A stretch of 64,000 nt of DNA from Sphingobium sp. WTD-1 (GTDB lineage Bacteria > Pseudomonadota > Alphaproteobacteria > Sphingomonadales > Sphingomonadaceae): positions 2,914,001 to 2,978,000 of the forward strand of contig NZ_CP119127.1 of NCBI RefSeq assembly GCF_030128825.1, given 5' to 3'. The notes under the pieces were generated by a model. The model was not told the DNA's origin, did no database searches, and saw only the letters and a program-made list of their open reading frames with translations. Position numbers and translations under genes: made by a program. Below are positions 48,002 through 55,389 of the stretch, piece by piece (positions within the stretch are counted from its first letter, which is position 1; every line of letters begins with the position of its first letter).

Positions 48002-49924
48002 TCAGGCCTCCGCTATCTTCGACTTCCAATCCAGATCGAGCGCCTCGAAAATCTCAGGCCCGAACCGCAGCGCACCGTTGAACGGCTTGAGCGAGTCAAG
48101 GTCGATACCCTCGGGCGCGGTGTAGCTGATCGTCACATGCGGCGCATATTCCGGCCAGTCATGCGACCCGCCGGCTTCGATCATGTCCTTGTGCCGCCAG
48201 TCGAGATCGGGACAAGCGAAGCGCAGCACAACGGCATTCTCGCCCAGCTTCTCGATGGCCCGCGGGCCACCGGGGCGAACGATGATCTGGCCCTTCTCGT
48301 CCTCACGCCAGTCTCGGCCCATCTTCATGGGATCGACCGGACTGCGGGAGTAGAGAACTGTGACGTGCATGTCGCTGGCGGGCAGGGTGGTGGCAAAGCC
48401 GTTATCCTTGGCCCACGCGATCAGGTCGGCGGCGTTCAGCAGCTTGCGCTGGACATAGAGCGGGCGCGGCGTGGCGTCTGACAGCCAGGTCGCAGCATCA
48501 TTCACAGCACGGCGGGCGGGATTGGGGTCAGCATTCCCGCCGCTACCGGCAGATCCCTGACCACCTCCTTTCTCTCCGAGGGGCACGATCCCCAGTTCGG
48601 ATTCGTCAACCTTTTTGGGAAGCTCTTTGCCAGCGGCCTCCGCGTCCTCGATCGCCTTCTTCAGGCCCGGCCAGCGTCCGCTCTCGATCAGGCGGTTCTG
48701 GACGGTCTTGGCCATCGCGGTTTCGGGCACCAAGGCGAGGCTCACGATCTTTTCGAGGGCTTGGGCTTCCTTCAGTTCGATGTCGGCCGCCTGCTGCTCC
48801 GTCAGCACCATGAGCGTCGAGAAGGTCCACGGCAGATCGGCGGGCACGCCGGCGGACGGGAGCATGACCGCATCGATCTGCTGCATGGGCGGGCGAAGCT
48901 GCATGTCCTGCTTGGCGCCGACGCCCTGGAAATAGTTGGCAAGGTCGCTTTCGCCGGTGGCGTTCATACCATCGGGGGATTTGCCGAACAGGCGCACCGC
49001 CGGCATGTCAGCGGCGCCGGCACATCGGCCGTCGTAGGTGGTGATGACATCGCGCACACCAGCCAGCGAAAGCTGGCGCTGCTCCCACTCGTCTTCCTTG
49101 TCGAGAATGACCGCGCGATGGACGCTCTTGCCCGTATTGGTCAGCTTCACGCGCTTCATCAGCTTCTCTTCGCCATCGGGCTGGCTGAGCTGGTCGACCG
49201 TTCCGTTGAACCGGAACACGTCGATCTTGGCCTCATCGATCAGCGCGGAGAAGCCGGCGCAGGCGGTGGTGGCCTGCTGAACAGCTTCGTCGCAGGCTTC
49301 CACGACGGACATGCCCCAGAAGTTATCCTCCCACAATGTCATGCGGATCGCGGGGATGGGCAACCCCTTGAATACGGCGACGCGCGAGGGGTGGATATCG
49401 ACTTGGCGCCCTGTGCCCGACAGGCGGAAATGGCGCCCTGTGCTCGACAGGCGGAAATAGCGGGGCTGGCCGAAGTTGTTGCTCTCCGGGTCCGTCTCCA
49501 TTTCGCCAAGCGACAACTGCCAGCGCGAGAGGACGGACAGGTAGCGGATCTGGCCAGGCCGGATCGAGGCAGGCAGGGGCTTGGTCGGATCGTCGCCAAG
49601 GCCGATCAGGATAGCGCCGCCGCCGAGGCGTCCGAGGGTCAGCGCCTCATACAGCTTGGGCCAGTAGCCTAGGCGCTTTTCCTCTTTCTCGATGGCGCTG
49701 ATCTGGTCGTCCGACGCGTCCCAATCGCGGCCGGCGCGGGTCATGTCCTGCGCGGGGATGTCCACGATCTTGCGATGCAGCCAGGAGCCGAGATAGGCGC
49801 TCTCGATCTGCTCGGGGGTGGTGAACCGGCGCATCCAGAAGTTGTGCGCTGAGCGGTCGACTGTCGTGCCGCGCCCGGTCAAAACGTTGGCCAGGCCATC
49901 CCAGAGGCGCGTCACGGTTCCCAT
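48002..49924 (-). CDS. Portal protein (DUF1073-type) fused to a C-terminal 2H-phosphoesterase (Acb1-like) domain
   Basis: 640 residues. Residues 1-445 are a DUF1073-type portal: SAYLGSWLHRKIVDIPAQDMTRAGRDW, GRLGGGAILIGLGDD, and ATGESDLANYFQGVGAKQD. After a Gly/Ser/Pro linker (GGGQGSAGSGGNADPN, about 458-473) comes a domain with two HxT motifs: SDMHVTVLYS (H520, T522) and APHVTISYT (H596, T598), the 2H-phosphoesterase signature seen in the anti-CBASS nuclease Acb1, which degrades cyclic oligonucleotide signals. A 27-base tandem duplication sits near residue 165. An overlap with the Mu F gene suggests translational coupling. Confidence 0.85.
   Translation of the reverse strand: MGTVTRLWDGLANVLTGRGTTVDRSAHNFWMRRFTTPEQIESAYLGSWLHRKIVDIPAQDMTRAGRDWDASDDQISAIEKEEKRLGYWPKLYEALTLGRLGGGAILIGLGDDPTKPLPASIRPGQIRYLSVLSRWQLSLGEMETDPESNNFGQPRYFRLSSTGRHFRLSGTGRQVDIHPSRVAVFKGLPIPAIRMTLWEDNFWGMSVVEACDEAVQQATTACAGFSALIDEAKIDVFRFNGTVDQLSQPDGEEKLMKRVKLTNTGKSVHRAVILDKEDEWEQRQLSLAGVRDVITTYDGRCAGAADMPAVRLFGKSPDGMNATGESDLANYFQGVGAKQDMQLRPPMQQIDAVMLPSAGVPADLPWTFSTLMVLTEQQAADIELKEAQALEKIVSLALVPETAMAKTVQNRLIESGRWPGLKKAIEDAEAAGKELPKKVDESELGIVPLGEKGGGQGSAGSGGNADPNPARRAVNDAATWLSDATPRPLYVQRKLLNAADLIAWAKDNGFATTLPASDMHVTVLYSRSPVDPMKMGRDWREDEKGQIIVRPGGPRAIEKLGENAVVLRFACPDLDWRHKDMIEAGGSHDWPEYAPHVTISYTAPEGIDLDSLKPFNGALRFGPEIFEALDLDWKSKIAEA
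49404..49457 (-). repeat. In-frame 27-bp tandem duplication in the portal gene
   Basis: Two copies of a 27-base unit (49404-49430 and 49431-49457) that differ at one position. The encoded nine residues (FRLSSTGRH / FRLSGTGRQ) are duplicated. The near-identity suggests a recent event. Confidence 0.85.
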
Positions 49925-49957
49925 GCTTGCGACGGTGCGGGGAGGGGCCGCTTATCG

Positions 49958-49966
49958 CTACGGACG
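49958..49966 (-). promoter_or_regulatory. CGTCCGTAG junction motif, copy 5
   Basis: Abuts the TAA stop of terL directly (TTTAACGTCCGTAG) and lies 33 bases before the portal start, which lacks a clear Shine-Dalgarno. Confidence 0.6.
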
Positions 49967-52387
49967 TTAAAGCACGTCGAATGCGCTGCCCTTGCCGTTC
50001 AGCATCAGCTCAGTGAGCGCCCACACCATAGCATCAGCCCGGTCAGGCGATCCCTCTCCGACGAACCCCGACGCGGTGAAGTTGCACATCTGGTCCTCAA
50101 GGTCTGGGAAATCGCCAACATGGCTGACCTTCCCCTGCTCGTAGAGCGCTGATATCGGCTCTGCGCGGACGACCTTGCCGCGCGTCGCGTTCGCCTCCTT
50201 GTAAGGGACCGAATTGTCGGCCGTCTTCACCACAAACTCGACCATGGCGCCGCCAAAGTTGCGTTCGCCAACGACGCGATCGGCACCCCACCGACGATAC
50301 ATCTCGACCGAGCGCCGGCCCCACCCATCAGGCGATAGCTGGCAGGTCGCATCCTGCAGCACATAGCCGCGGCCATCAATACCCTTTGCCGCGACCACGA
50401 TGCCAATATCGTCGCCGCCGCCGTCTCCTTTTGTGCCGCTCGGATCGACCGCGACCACGATGCGCTGGAGGTCGATCACTGCCCCGGCATATCGAACCTG
50501 AGGCCTGCCGTCGTCTGGGCTGCGCTCCAGCGTCGCCCGGTGTACGTCAATGCCAGGTATCGTTCCGCCCTCGGTCTGGCGGTCCTCCAACGCCCACAGC
50601 GCCCCGTTGACCTCGCTCGCCCATTCGCCAGCCTCGAAACGGAGCCGTTTGGCCGCCGACATGGACGCCAGCACCTCGAAATATTCCGCCGGCAGATTGT
50701 CCGCATTGTCGGACGGGTTGACCTTCATTTCGGCATAGTCGTCAGGGTTCGGCAGCGGCTCCTTTGTGCCCGGCTTCACCTTGGCGCGGAACATCTGGAA
50801 CGACCAGTGCAGCTTACTCGGCGGGTTGCAGTTATGGCTGACAAACCCATTGGCGAGATAATGCCGAGAAAAAGGCACATCCACTGTGTAAAATGCAACG
50901 GTGGTTGGTTGACTAATATCAACCACTGTTTCATATTCATGCCCTGCGACGACAGGGGTATCAGATGCCAGCGAGAGACTTTTCCGCCCTTCACGACCGG
51001 GGCCATTCGGATCAAGAGATAGCCGCGCTAGAAGGTTGCAGCGTAGCCACTGTCTGCCGATGGCGGCAGCGTCACGGGCTGTCCGCCAATACCAAGCGAG
51101 AGTTAGTCGAGGGCGAGCAATGGCAGGAGGTTCGCCGCCTGATTGAGCAAGGCGAACCGCTGTCAGAGGTGTCGCGTCAGACCGGGATTTTCGTTGAGAC
51201 GATCCGCAAATTTGCTGCGCGGCGTGGGCTGGAATACGCCCGCGCTGATCGCCGGACGCCTGCGAAAGAGGTTCACGGGACGATTGGCTATGGAGGCTAT
51301 GTCGAGCTTCGGGTTGATCGAGACGGCCCATACGGGAACCTGATCCGTCATGGAGGCAAGCACACCGGCTATGCTGCCCTGCATCGGATGCGGATGCAGG
51401 ACAAACTTGGTCGCCATCTACTGCCGGGCGAAGTTGTCCATCACATTGATGGAGACATCTACAACAATTCTCCGGCCAATCTGGCGGTGTTTGCGTCTGA
51501 GCGGGATCACCTTGACCATCATGCGGAAACTGGGATTGAGCGCTGCAAAGAAGCTCGTGACCGATGGCGATAGCATCTAGCCGCTTCCACCCGTCTCGCG
51601 TCCAGAACCGATGCGAGGCGGTGGCGCGAATTGTGCGGCCTGCCGAGGTCGTGACAGTGAACACTTCACCGTAGCCGTTCAGCCACGGCGCAGACGAAAG
51701 GCGCGGGCCGTGCGTGGTCATCACCGTGATTGGCTCACCAGTCTCCGCAAGCTCCGCAATGGTCTTTGTGTGGCCGTCCAGCACCGTTTCGCCTGCAACG
51801 CAGTCGTAGTAGGCCTTGAGCGGCAGATGGGTTCGCCCGGTGGCCGCCGCGATCTTGGGTGCCAGCTCGCACTTCTGCGCGAGACGAGACATGGCGATTT
51901 CCACCGATCCCCAAGGAATCTGGCTGCTCTCGTTGAAGTAGAGCGTGCAATATTCCGCGCCAAGGATCTTCTCGACCCGCTCCTTGTCGTCCAGGCCAGC
52001 GATCCAGATTTGCGACCCGTTGGGCAGTTCGACATAGAAATCCGTCTTGTCGAACCGGACGCGAAGGGCAGGGAAGCATAGCTTCAGCACCTTGGGGAGC
52101 GTGTCGGCCCAGATGCTTGTTTTCGCGTGATTGAAGCGGAAGCGGAATATCGCGTGCCGGCTGCCTGGGGCGTTGATGGCGCGCTGGACGATCGCGCGGC
52201 ACAGCAGGAAGGTCTTTCCCGAGCGCGAGCCGCCGCGGAGCATGATGTTGCGAGCAGGGGAGGCAAGGAGGTCGCGCGCCTCTTCCTGCCTCGGGGTCAG
52301 CTTGGCGATCGGCGGGCCGCCGTTATGGCCTATGCCAACCGGCCGCTCGGCAGTGATTTCATCAGCAAATCCAGTTTCTGGACTCAA
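49967..52387 (-). CDS. Terminase large subunit interrupted by an intein
   Basis: 806 residues precursor. Exteins: residues 1-195 and 520-806, which fuse to a 482-residue TerL. ATPase: Walker A LRGGSRSGKTF (50-60), Walker B CTLYFNESSQI (147-157) and coupling SAT-like AAATG. The extein junction lies at YYD|C196 and N519|C520-NPP, in the conserved DCNPPSK motif, so insertion is in an essential site. The nuclease domain has VVAVDPSGTKGDGGGDD, and ends with DRADAMVWALTEL. TerL packages and cuts concatemeric phage DNA. Start overlaps the terS stop. Confidence 0.92.
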   Translation of the reverse strand: MSPETGFADEITAERPVGIGHNGGPPIAKLTPRQEEARDLLASPARNIMLRGGSRSGKTFLLCRAIVQRAINAPGSRHAIFRFRFNHAKTSIWADTLPKVLKLCFPALRVRFDKTDFYVELPNGSQIWIAGLDDKERVEKILGAEYCTLYFNESSQIPWGSVEIAMSRLAQKCELAPKIAAATGRTHLPLKAYYDCVAGETVLDGHTKTIAELAETGEPITVMTTHGPRLSSAPWLNGYGEVFTVTTSAGRTIRATASHRFWTRDGWKRLDAIAIGHELLCSAQSQFPHDGQGDPAQTQTPPDWPENCCRCLHQCDGQLRPAVDGDQVCPASASDAGQHSRCACLHDGSGSRMGRLDQPEARHSLHSQSSREPLSQASGDQRGRIPAHAAQQICGSSQRKSRSDATPLTAVRLAQSGGEPPAIARPRLTLAWYWRTARDAAAIGRQWLRCNLLARLSLDPNGPGREGRKSLSLASDTPVVAGHEYETVVDISQPTTVAFYTVDVPFSRHYLANGFVSHNCNPPSKLHWSFQMFRAKVKPGTKEPLPNPDDYAEMKVNPSDNADNLPAEYFEVLASMSAAKRLRFEAGEWASEVNGALWALEDRQTEGGTIPGIDVHRATLERSPDDGRPQVRYAGAVIDLQRIVVAVDPSGTKGDGGGDDIGIVVAAKGIDGRGYVLQDATCQLSPDGWGRRSVEMYRRWGADRVVGERNFGGAMVEFVVKTADNSVPYKEANATRGKVVRAEPISALYEQGKVSHVGDFPDLEDQMCNFTASGFVGEGSPDRADAMVWALTELMLNGKGSAFDVL
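50831..51802 (-). other. TerL intein (mini-intein splicing domain around an antisense insertion)
   Basis: 324 residues, 196-519 of the precursor. Block A is CVAGETVLDGHTKTIAEL (Cys1); block B is GRTIRATASHRFWTRDG (T-x-x-H); block F/G is TVDVPFSRHYLANGFVSHN with the terminal His-Asn, followed by Cys+1 of the extein. The splicing segments (76 and 44 residues) sum to a mini-intein. Between them, residues about 272-475 show strange composition (Ser/Gln/Cys/Pro-rich) and are exactly antisense to the HNH gene at 50965-51573. No LAGLIDADG or sense HNH is present in the intein frame. Confidence 0.88.
50965..51573 (+). CDS. HNH homing endonuclease gene nested antisense inside the TerL intein
   Basis: 202 residues. 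Two helix-turn-helix units (HSDQEIAALEGCSVATVCRW, then EPLSEVSRQTGIFVETIRKF) are followed by GYVELRVDRDGPYGNLIRHGGKHTGY and the HNH core GEVVHHIDGDIYNNSPANLA and FASERDHLDHH. This is the common phage HNH layout, and this frame, not the opposite one, has protein-like composition. The ORF lies wholly within the intein on the opposite strand, in the site where homing endonucleases usually lie in sense. The intein frame has no stop over these 609 bases. The start has only a weak ribosome site (AGGGGTATCAG). Confidence 0.85.
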   Translation: MPARDFSALHDRGHSDQEIAALEGCSVATVCRWRQRHGLSANTKRELVEGEQWQEVRRLIEQGEPLSEVSRQTGIFVETIRKFAARRGLEYARADRRTPAKEVHGTIGYGGYVELRVDRDGPYGNLIRHGGKHTGYAALHRMRMQDKLGRHLLPGEVVHHIDGDIYNNSPANLAVFASERDHLDHHAETGIERCKEARDRWR

Positions 52388-52878
52388 AGCGCAGCGTCCT
52401 TAGGATCAATCACCAGCGTCATCGCCGCAGCGACCTCCAGCTTCTCCTTGAAGGCCTGCACGTCGACATGCTTGCCGATCAGTTCGACCCGCTTGATCCG
52501 CTCGCTAATCTTGACCTTCGTGACCTGGCCAGCGCCTGCGCCGATCGTCTCGACCTCGATGCCCGCGACAAGGCCTTGGCGCCAAACCAATGGCCAATCC
52601 TTCACCGGTTTCACCCGGCCATGTTCATCATACAGATCAGCAAGGTCAGCGAAGGCTTCGGCGGCGAGCCGGCTCAATACCCATGCGGCATCAATTCCCG
52701 TTTCCTTCGACCGCTTGGCCTTGGCCTCTGAGACGGCATTACGGACGCTAACATTCGCTAACAGTCGCGCCCCTTGCTCGTTTGCCGTCTTCGCGCTGTA
52801 GCCTGCCCGAATGGCCGCCTGAGTGGCATTCAGGTCGATCAGGTATTCATCCACGAAGCGCTGTTGCTTCGGAGTCAT
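52384..52878 (-). CDS. Terminase small subunit
   Basis: 164 residues. MTPKQQRFVDEYLIDLNATQAAIRAGYSAKTANEQGARLLANVSV is the typical Terminase_2 helix-turn-helix; the region near residue 70 (AFADLADLYDEHGRV) and C-terminal coiled segment (RIKRVELIGKHVDVQAF) complete the oligomerisation part. It recognises the packaging site and loads TerL; the two genes overlap. Confidence 0.92.
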   Translation of the reverse strand: MTPKQQRFVDEYLIDLNATQAAIRAGYSAKTANEQGARLLANVSVRNAVSEAKAKRSKETGIDAAWVLSRLAAEAFADLADLYDEHGRVKPVKDWPLVWRQGLVAGIEVETIGAGAGQVTKVKISERIKRVELIGKHVDVQAFKEKLEVAAAMTLVIDPKDAAL

Positions 52879-53102
52879 CCCTTCCGCCTCCCAGCCATAT
52901 ACTCGCGCCGCAGCCGCTTAAGCTCGCGCTCCCCGCCGGCCATGGCGATCCACTTGCGCACCAAATCGTTCCGCGCCCCATAGACCCGCTCGATGCGCCG
53001 CCATCCGCCTTCCACGAACTGCTGCGCGAACTCGGGCGGCAGGGGCGGGATCAGCTTGGATGATGGGCGACGATGGGCACCCCGTGATCCGTGATTAAGC
53101 AT
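52875..53102 (-). CDS. Small basic phage protein (75 aa)
   Basis: 75 residues, rich in Arg/Pro; FVEGGWRRIERVYGARNDLVRKWIAMAGG and the ending LKRLRREYMAGRRKG suggest nucleic-acid binding, compatible with packaging or late-gene control. The stop overlaps the terS start. No family recognised. Confidence 0.6.
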   Translation of the reverse strand: MLNHGSRGAHRRPSSKLIPPLPPEFAQQFVEGGWRRIERVYGARNDLVRKWIAMAGGERELKRLRREYMAGRRKG

Positions 53103-53631
53103 CGATGCACCTCATGTGGCTTTGGGATACGAGTTCAGCGATGTCTTCCCGAGCGGCTACGCTGGCGCGGTTCCAGACATGCAGGAATTGCATCCGGGAA
53201 AGGTCGTCCCATTCCTCCTGGCTCAACATCGCCGCGCGCCCCGTCTCCACCTTGCGCGTGATTGTCTGCTTGCGCAGGTCGTCCGCGTTCCAGTGCTGAT
53301 CCTTGGCCATGCCGAGCAGTTCAAACTGTTCGTCGCGTGGGAGGTCAGCGACCTGAATGTGATGCTCGACCGTCAGCGCGGAATCGCGAAGGTGCGGCGG
53401 GAATGCCTTGGAGGCACGGTGAACCTCGCGGATGCGCTTCGGGGAAAGGCCCAACTCTCCCCCCAGAAGCTCGAACTTGCCCTGATCGCACCAACCCTCC
53501 TGCTCGCCTCTATTTGCCCAATCGCCAAGTTCCCATGTGGCGGCGGTGATGCGGCCAGCGATCGCGCGGCCTTCATTCACCCAAGCGTTCAGCGGCGTCA
53601 CCGCCGCCTCAATCACAGCAACAGCGTTCAT
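53095..53631 (-). CDS. Hypothetical phage protein (178 aa), probably DNA-associated
   Basis: 178 residues from MNAVAVIEAAVTPLNAWV (GGAGGTGATGGG ahead; start overlaps the HTH gene's stop as ATGA). Mostly helical: ITAATWELGDWANRGEQEGWCDQGKFELLGGELGLSPKRIREVHRASKAFPPHLRDSALTVEHHIQVA (summarised), features reminiscent of ParB-like helix-turn-helix proteins. Function unknown. A longer in-frame ORF to 53835 is the shadow of the upstream gene. Confidence 0.6.
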   Translation of the reverse strand: MNAVAVIEAAVTPLNAWVNEGRAIAGRITAATWELGDWANRGEQEGWCDQGKFELLGGELGLSPKRIREVHRASKAFPPHLRDSALTVEHHIQVADLPRDEQFELLGMAKDQHWNADDLRKQTITRKVETGRAAMLSQEEWDDLSRMQFLHVWNRASVAAREDIAELVSQSHMRCIDA

Positions 53632-53828
53632 CCCATCACCTCCCTCAAATCGACCCCACAAGTGGTAAGCACGCGCTCCATGCGCTCGACGCGGTGCTGC
53701 GTTGGGGCGCGGGCGTATCGGCTGCTCGGCTGCTCCCATCTCTTGGTCGTCAGCACGGACACCCCCATGGCCCTTGCCCATTCGTTGCGGGTCATGCCGC
53801 TGGCCTGGCGGGCGGCGCGGGGGTTCAT
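53628..53828 (-). CDS. Small helix-turn-helix protein
   Basis: 66 residues, MNPRAARQASGMTRNEWARAM then GVSVLTTKRWEQ, a lambda-repressor-like HTH core with NEWARAMGVSVLTTKRWEQ. Overlaps neighbours by four bases on each side. Likely an early-region regulator. Confidence 0.7.
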   Translation of the reverse strand: MNPRAARQASGMTRNEWARAMGVSVLTTKRWEQPSSRYARAPTQHRVERMERVLTTCGVDLREVMG

Positions 53829-53962
53829 GATTCAAACCCCTTGCGCCAGGCGCCGCATTCTCTCGCGCATGTTTCTATCGGTGGCAGCCTCCGGCGTTTC
53901 GGCAGATAGGGATGGGGAACGTGCCAACGATGCAGCCCAATGAGGCAAAGCAACCTCCCCAT
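53825..53962 (-). CDS. Small phage protein with Cys/His pattern (45 aa)
   Basis: 45 residues starting MGRLLCLIGLHRWHVPHPYL, ending CARECGAWRKGFES. C6, H11, H14, H17 and two Cys at 36 and 40 could bind metal; this start (GLHRW) is common in short phage proteins. Ribosome site GGAGGAAG. Start overlaps the previous stop by one base, stop overlaps the HTH start. Too short for ordinary ORF scans. Confidence 0.6.
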   Translation of the reverse strand: MGRLLCLIGLHRWHVPHPYLPKRRRLPPIETCARECGAWRKGFES

Positions 53963-54108
53963 CACTTCCTCCCCTCAACCTTGGCGATCTCATCCCGAAC
54001 GAGGGAGCCGGCGTCCCACTGGCCGGAGAGGATCGCGCGCTGGTGATACGGCTGCGCATACCGGGCCGCGACGTTCTCGCGGGCTTGCTGGAGGGTGTCC
54101 TTGCTCAT
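53962..54108 (-). CDS. Small hypothetical phage protein (48 aa)
   Basis: 48 residues, MSKDTLQQARENVAARYAQP and onward. Ribosome site GGAGGT lies eight bases upstream. Helical, charged, no motif. Chained by one-base overlap to the next gene. Confidence 0.6.
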   Translation of the reverse strand: MSKDTLQQARENVAARYAQPYHQRAILSGQWDAGSLVRDEIAKVEGRK

Positions 54109-54111
54109 CGG

Positions 54112-54327
54112 TCAAACCTCCCCCGCTGGCCAAACCAGCTCGTAGTCCTTGCCCTCGGCGGGCTGCCACGAAACGATGTCCATGCTGTCGTCGCGACCGG
54201 GCCAGCGAACCCAGCGGCGCTTGTTCGGATCGACAGCGCGAGCGACGAGGCCACAGCGGTATCGGATATCGACAAGCGGCGGGCTGTCGTTGCCCTCGAA
54301 GGGGTTGCGGCCGGGATTTGCGGGCAT
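54112..54327 (-). CDS. Small hypothetical phage protein (71 aa)
   Basis: 71 residues from MPANPGRNPFEGNDSPPLVDI. Contains DPNKRRWVRWPGRDDSMDIVSW, a basic-aromatic strand pair. No family recognised. Just downstream of the 179-aa gene. Confidence 0.6.
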   Translation of the reverse strand: MPANPGRNPFEGNDSPPLVDIRYRCGLVARAVDPNKRRWVRWPGRDDSMDIVSWQPAEGKDYELVWPAGEV

Positions 54328-54331
54328 GGCA

Positions 54332-54871
54332 TCAGATCCGCCCCTCGGCCGCGACCTTGGCCTGCATTTCCTTGACCAGATCGCCCATGCCCTTGACGAC
54401 GCCGCGTCGATCCTCAGGGTTCTCTTCCGCTTCGGCCAAGCGCGGAGCGCCAATGTTCGCCAGCTTGGCGCGCTCGATGCGGAGGCGATTGCTCAGGAAT
54501 CCCTCGGAAATATAATGACCGGGCTGATAGCGCAGGATGGCCGGAACGATCTTCGACGGATGATCGCAGGTCCGGCGAGCCTCGGCGCAAGCCTCATCGA
54601 AAATGCACGACGGCACGGCCAGCAATTCCATCGCGGCAACGGTCAGCCATTCAACGCGATCGTCCTGGGACATGCCGGAGGGCGCCGTCAGGGTCAGGCA
54701 GCGCGAGAGTTCCGCCATGATCTCTTCCATGGAGCGCGGCGCCAGCATGCCCTCCAGCCTGTCGATTTCCGCCGACAGCGATGCGAGCAAGAGCTGCGCG
54801 GCCCGCTGCTTCTGTTCGTCCCATGCTGCGTCCGTCCGGGGTTGCCTGAACTGGTCGTGGTGCTGATCCAT
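54332..54871 (-). CDS. Phage replication-region hypothetical protein (179 aa)
   Basis: MDQHHDQFRQPRTDAAWDEQK; helical, with LASLSAEIDRLEGMLAPRSMEEIMAELSRCLTL and VEWLTVAAMELLAVPSCIFDEACAEARRTCDHPSKIVPAILRY (abridged). This pattern occurs downstream of DnaT-like replication genes in sphingomonad phages. Possibly a helicase-loader-like role, but there is no Walker motif. Its first 220 bases overlap the 3' part of the frameshifted gene. Confidence 0.55.
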   Translation of the reverse strand: MDQHHDQFRQPRTDAAWDEQKQRAAQLLLASLSAEIDRLEGMLAPRSMEEIMAELSRCLTLTAPSGMSQDDRVEWLTVAAMELLAVPSCIFDEACAEARRTCDHPSKIVPAILRYQPGHYISEGFLSNRLRIERAKLANIGAPRLAEAEENPEDRRGVVKGMGDLVKEMQAKVAAEGRI

Positions 54872-55389
54872 GCTTCGCGATCCTTTCGTCGGCTGAGATC
54901 AGCCAGTTGGTCCATGTGCGCTGCCATTCTGTTTTCACAGCGTCCTTGCCTGGCTTGGCGAGCCAGTAGTTTCGGAACTTGGCGAGTTCCCGCTCAACAG
55001 CGCCCGGCGGCCATATCGCCACCATTTCGGCGGCCTTCCCGGACAGTGGCTGCGGCTCCCAATCCTCATCCAAGCGGGTTCCCTTACGCGCGGGCGTGGT
55101 GTTCGCGGGGGTGTGGGTGGGGGCGGGGGGTTGTTGGGGGTCTGGGGGGAAGAAGGGGGGAGGGGGCGGGAGAGGGGGTATTGTCACGCTCAGTCACGCT
55201 ACATCCCGTGATGTCACGTGACGTCACGTTATCCCGCTGACGTTTTGCAGCCTGACGCTCCCTATCTTTCGCCCGGCGCTCGGTGATTGCCTCCTGCGCC
55301 GCCTGCGAGCGAGCAAGCTCCAGCGCGACCTCTGCAACGAGATCAGCGGGAGTGCCGGCGGCGATCAGGCGGGCCAGGAGGTTGCTCAC
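54651..55389 (-). pseudogene. Replication protein split by a frameshift in a C-rich run
   Basis: The 5' frame (55389 down to about 55084) encodes MSNLLARLIAAGTPADLVAEV and a basic helix AAKRQRDNVTSRDITG; the 3' frame (from about 55187) encodes the Pro-rich linker and KGTRLDEDWEPQPLSGKAAEM then RELAKFRNYWLAKPGKDAVKTEWQRTWTNWL, the DnaT-like C-terminal signature. The two overlap over 104 bases that are almost pure C/T runs (several C6), in different registers. Either one indel (biological or sequencing) or slippage at the C runs is needed to make the full protein. The 3' frame's end is uncertain because it reads into the next gene. Confidence 0.6.
55183..55228. repeat. Phased GTCACG iterons, candidate replication origin
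   Basis: GTCACG occurs at 55183, 55193, 55213 and 55223, spaced 10, 20 and 10 bases, so on one helix face; a GTGATGTCACGTGACGTCAC palindromic cluster covers the last two. The location inside a replication-initiator gene parallels lambda ori within O. The same DNA encodes VTSRDIT/VTERD. Confidence 0.5.

Noticed and set aside
51611..52081. Plus-strand ORF opposite the TerL ATPase domain
   Set aside because: Shadow of conserved extein sequence with no motif, unlike the HNH ORF nearby.
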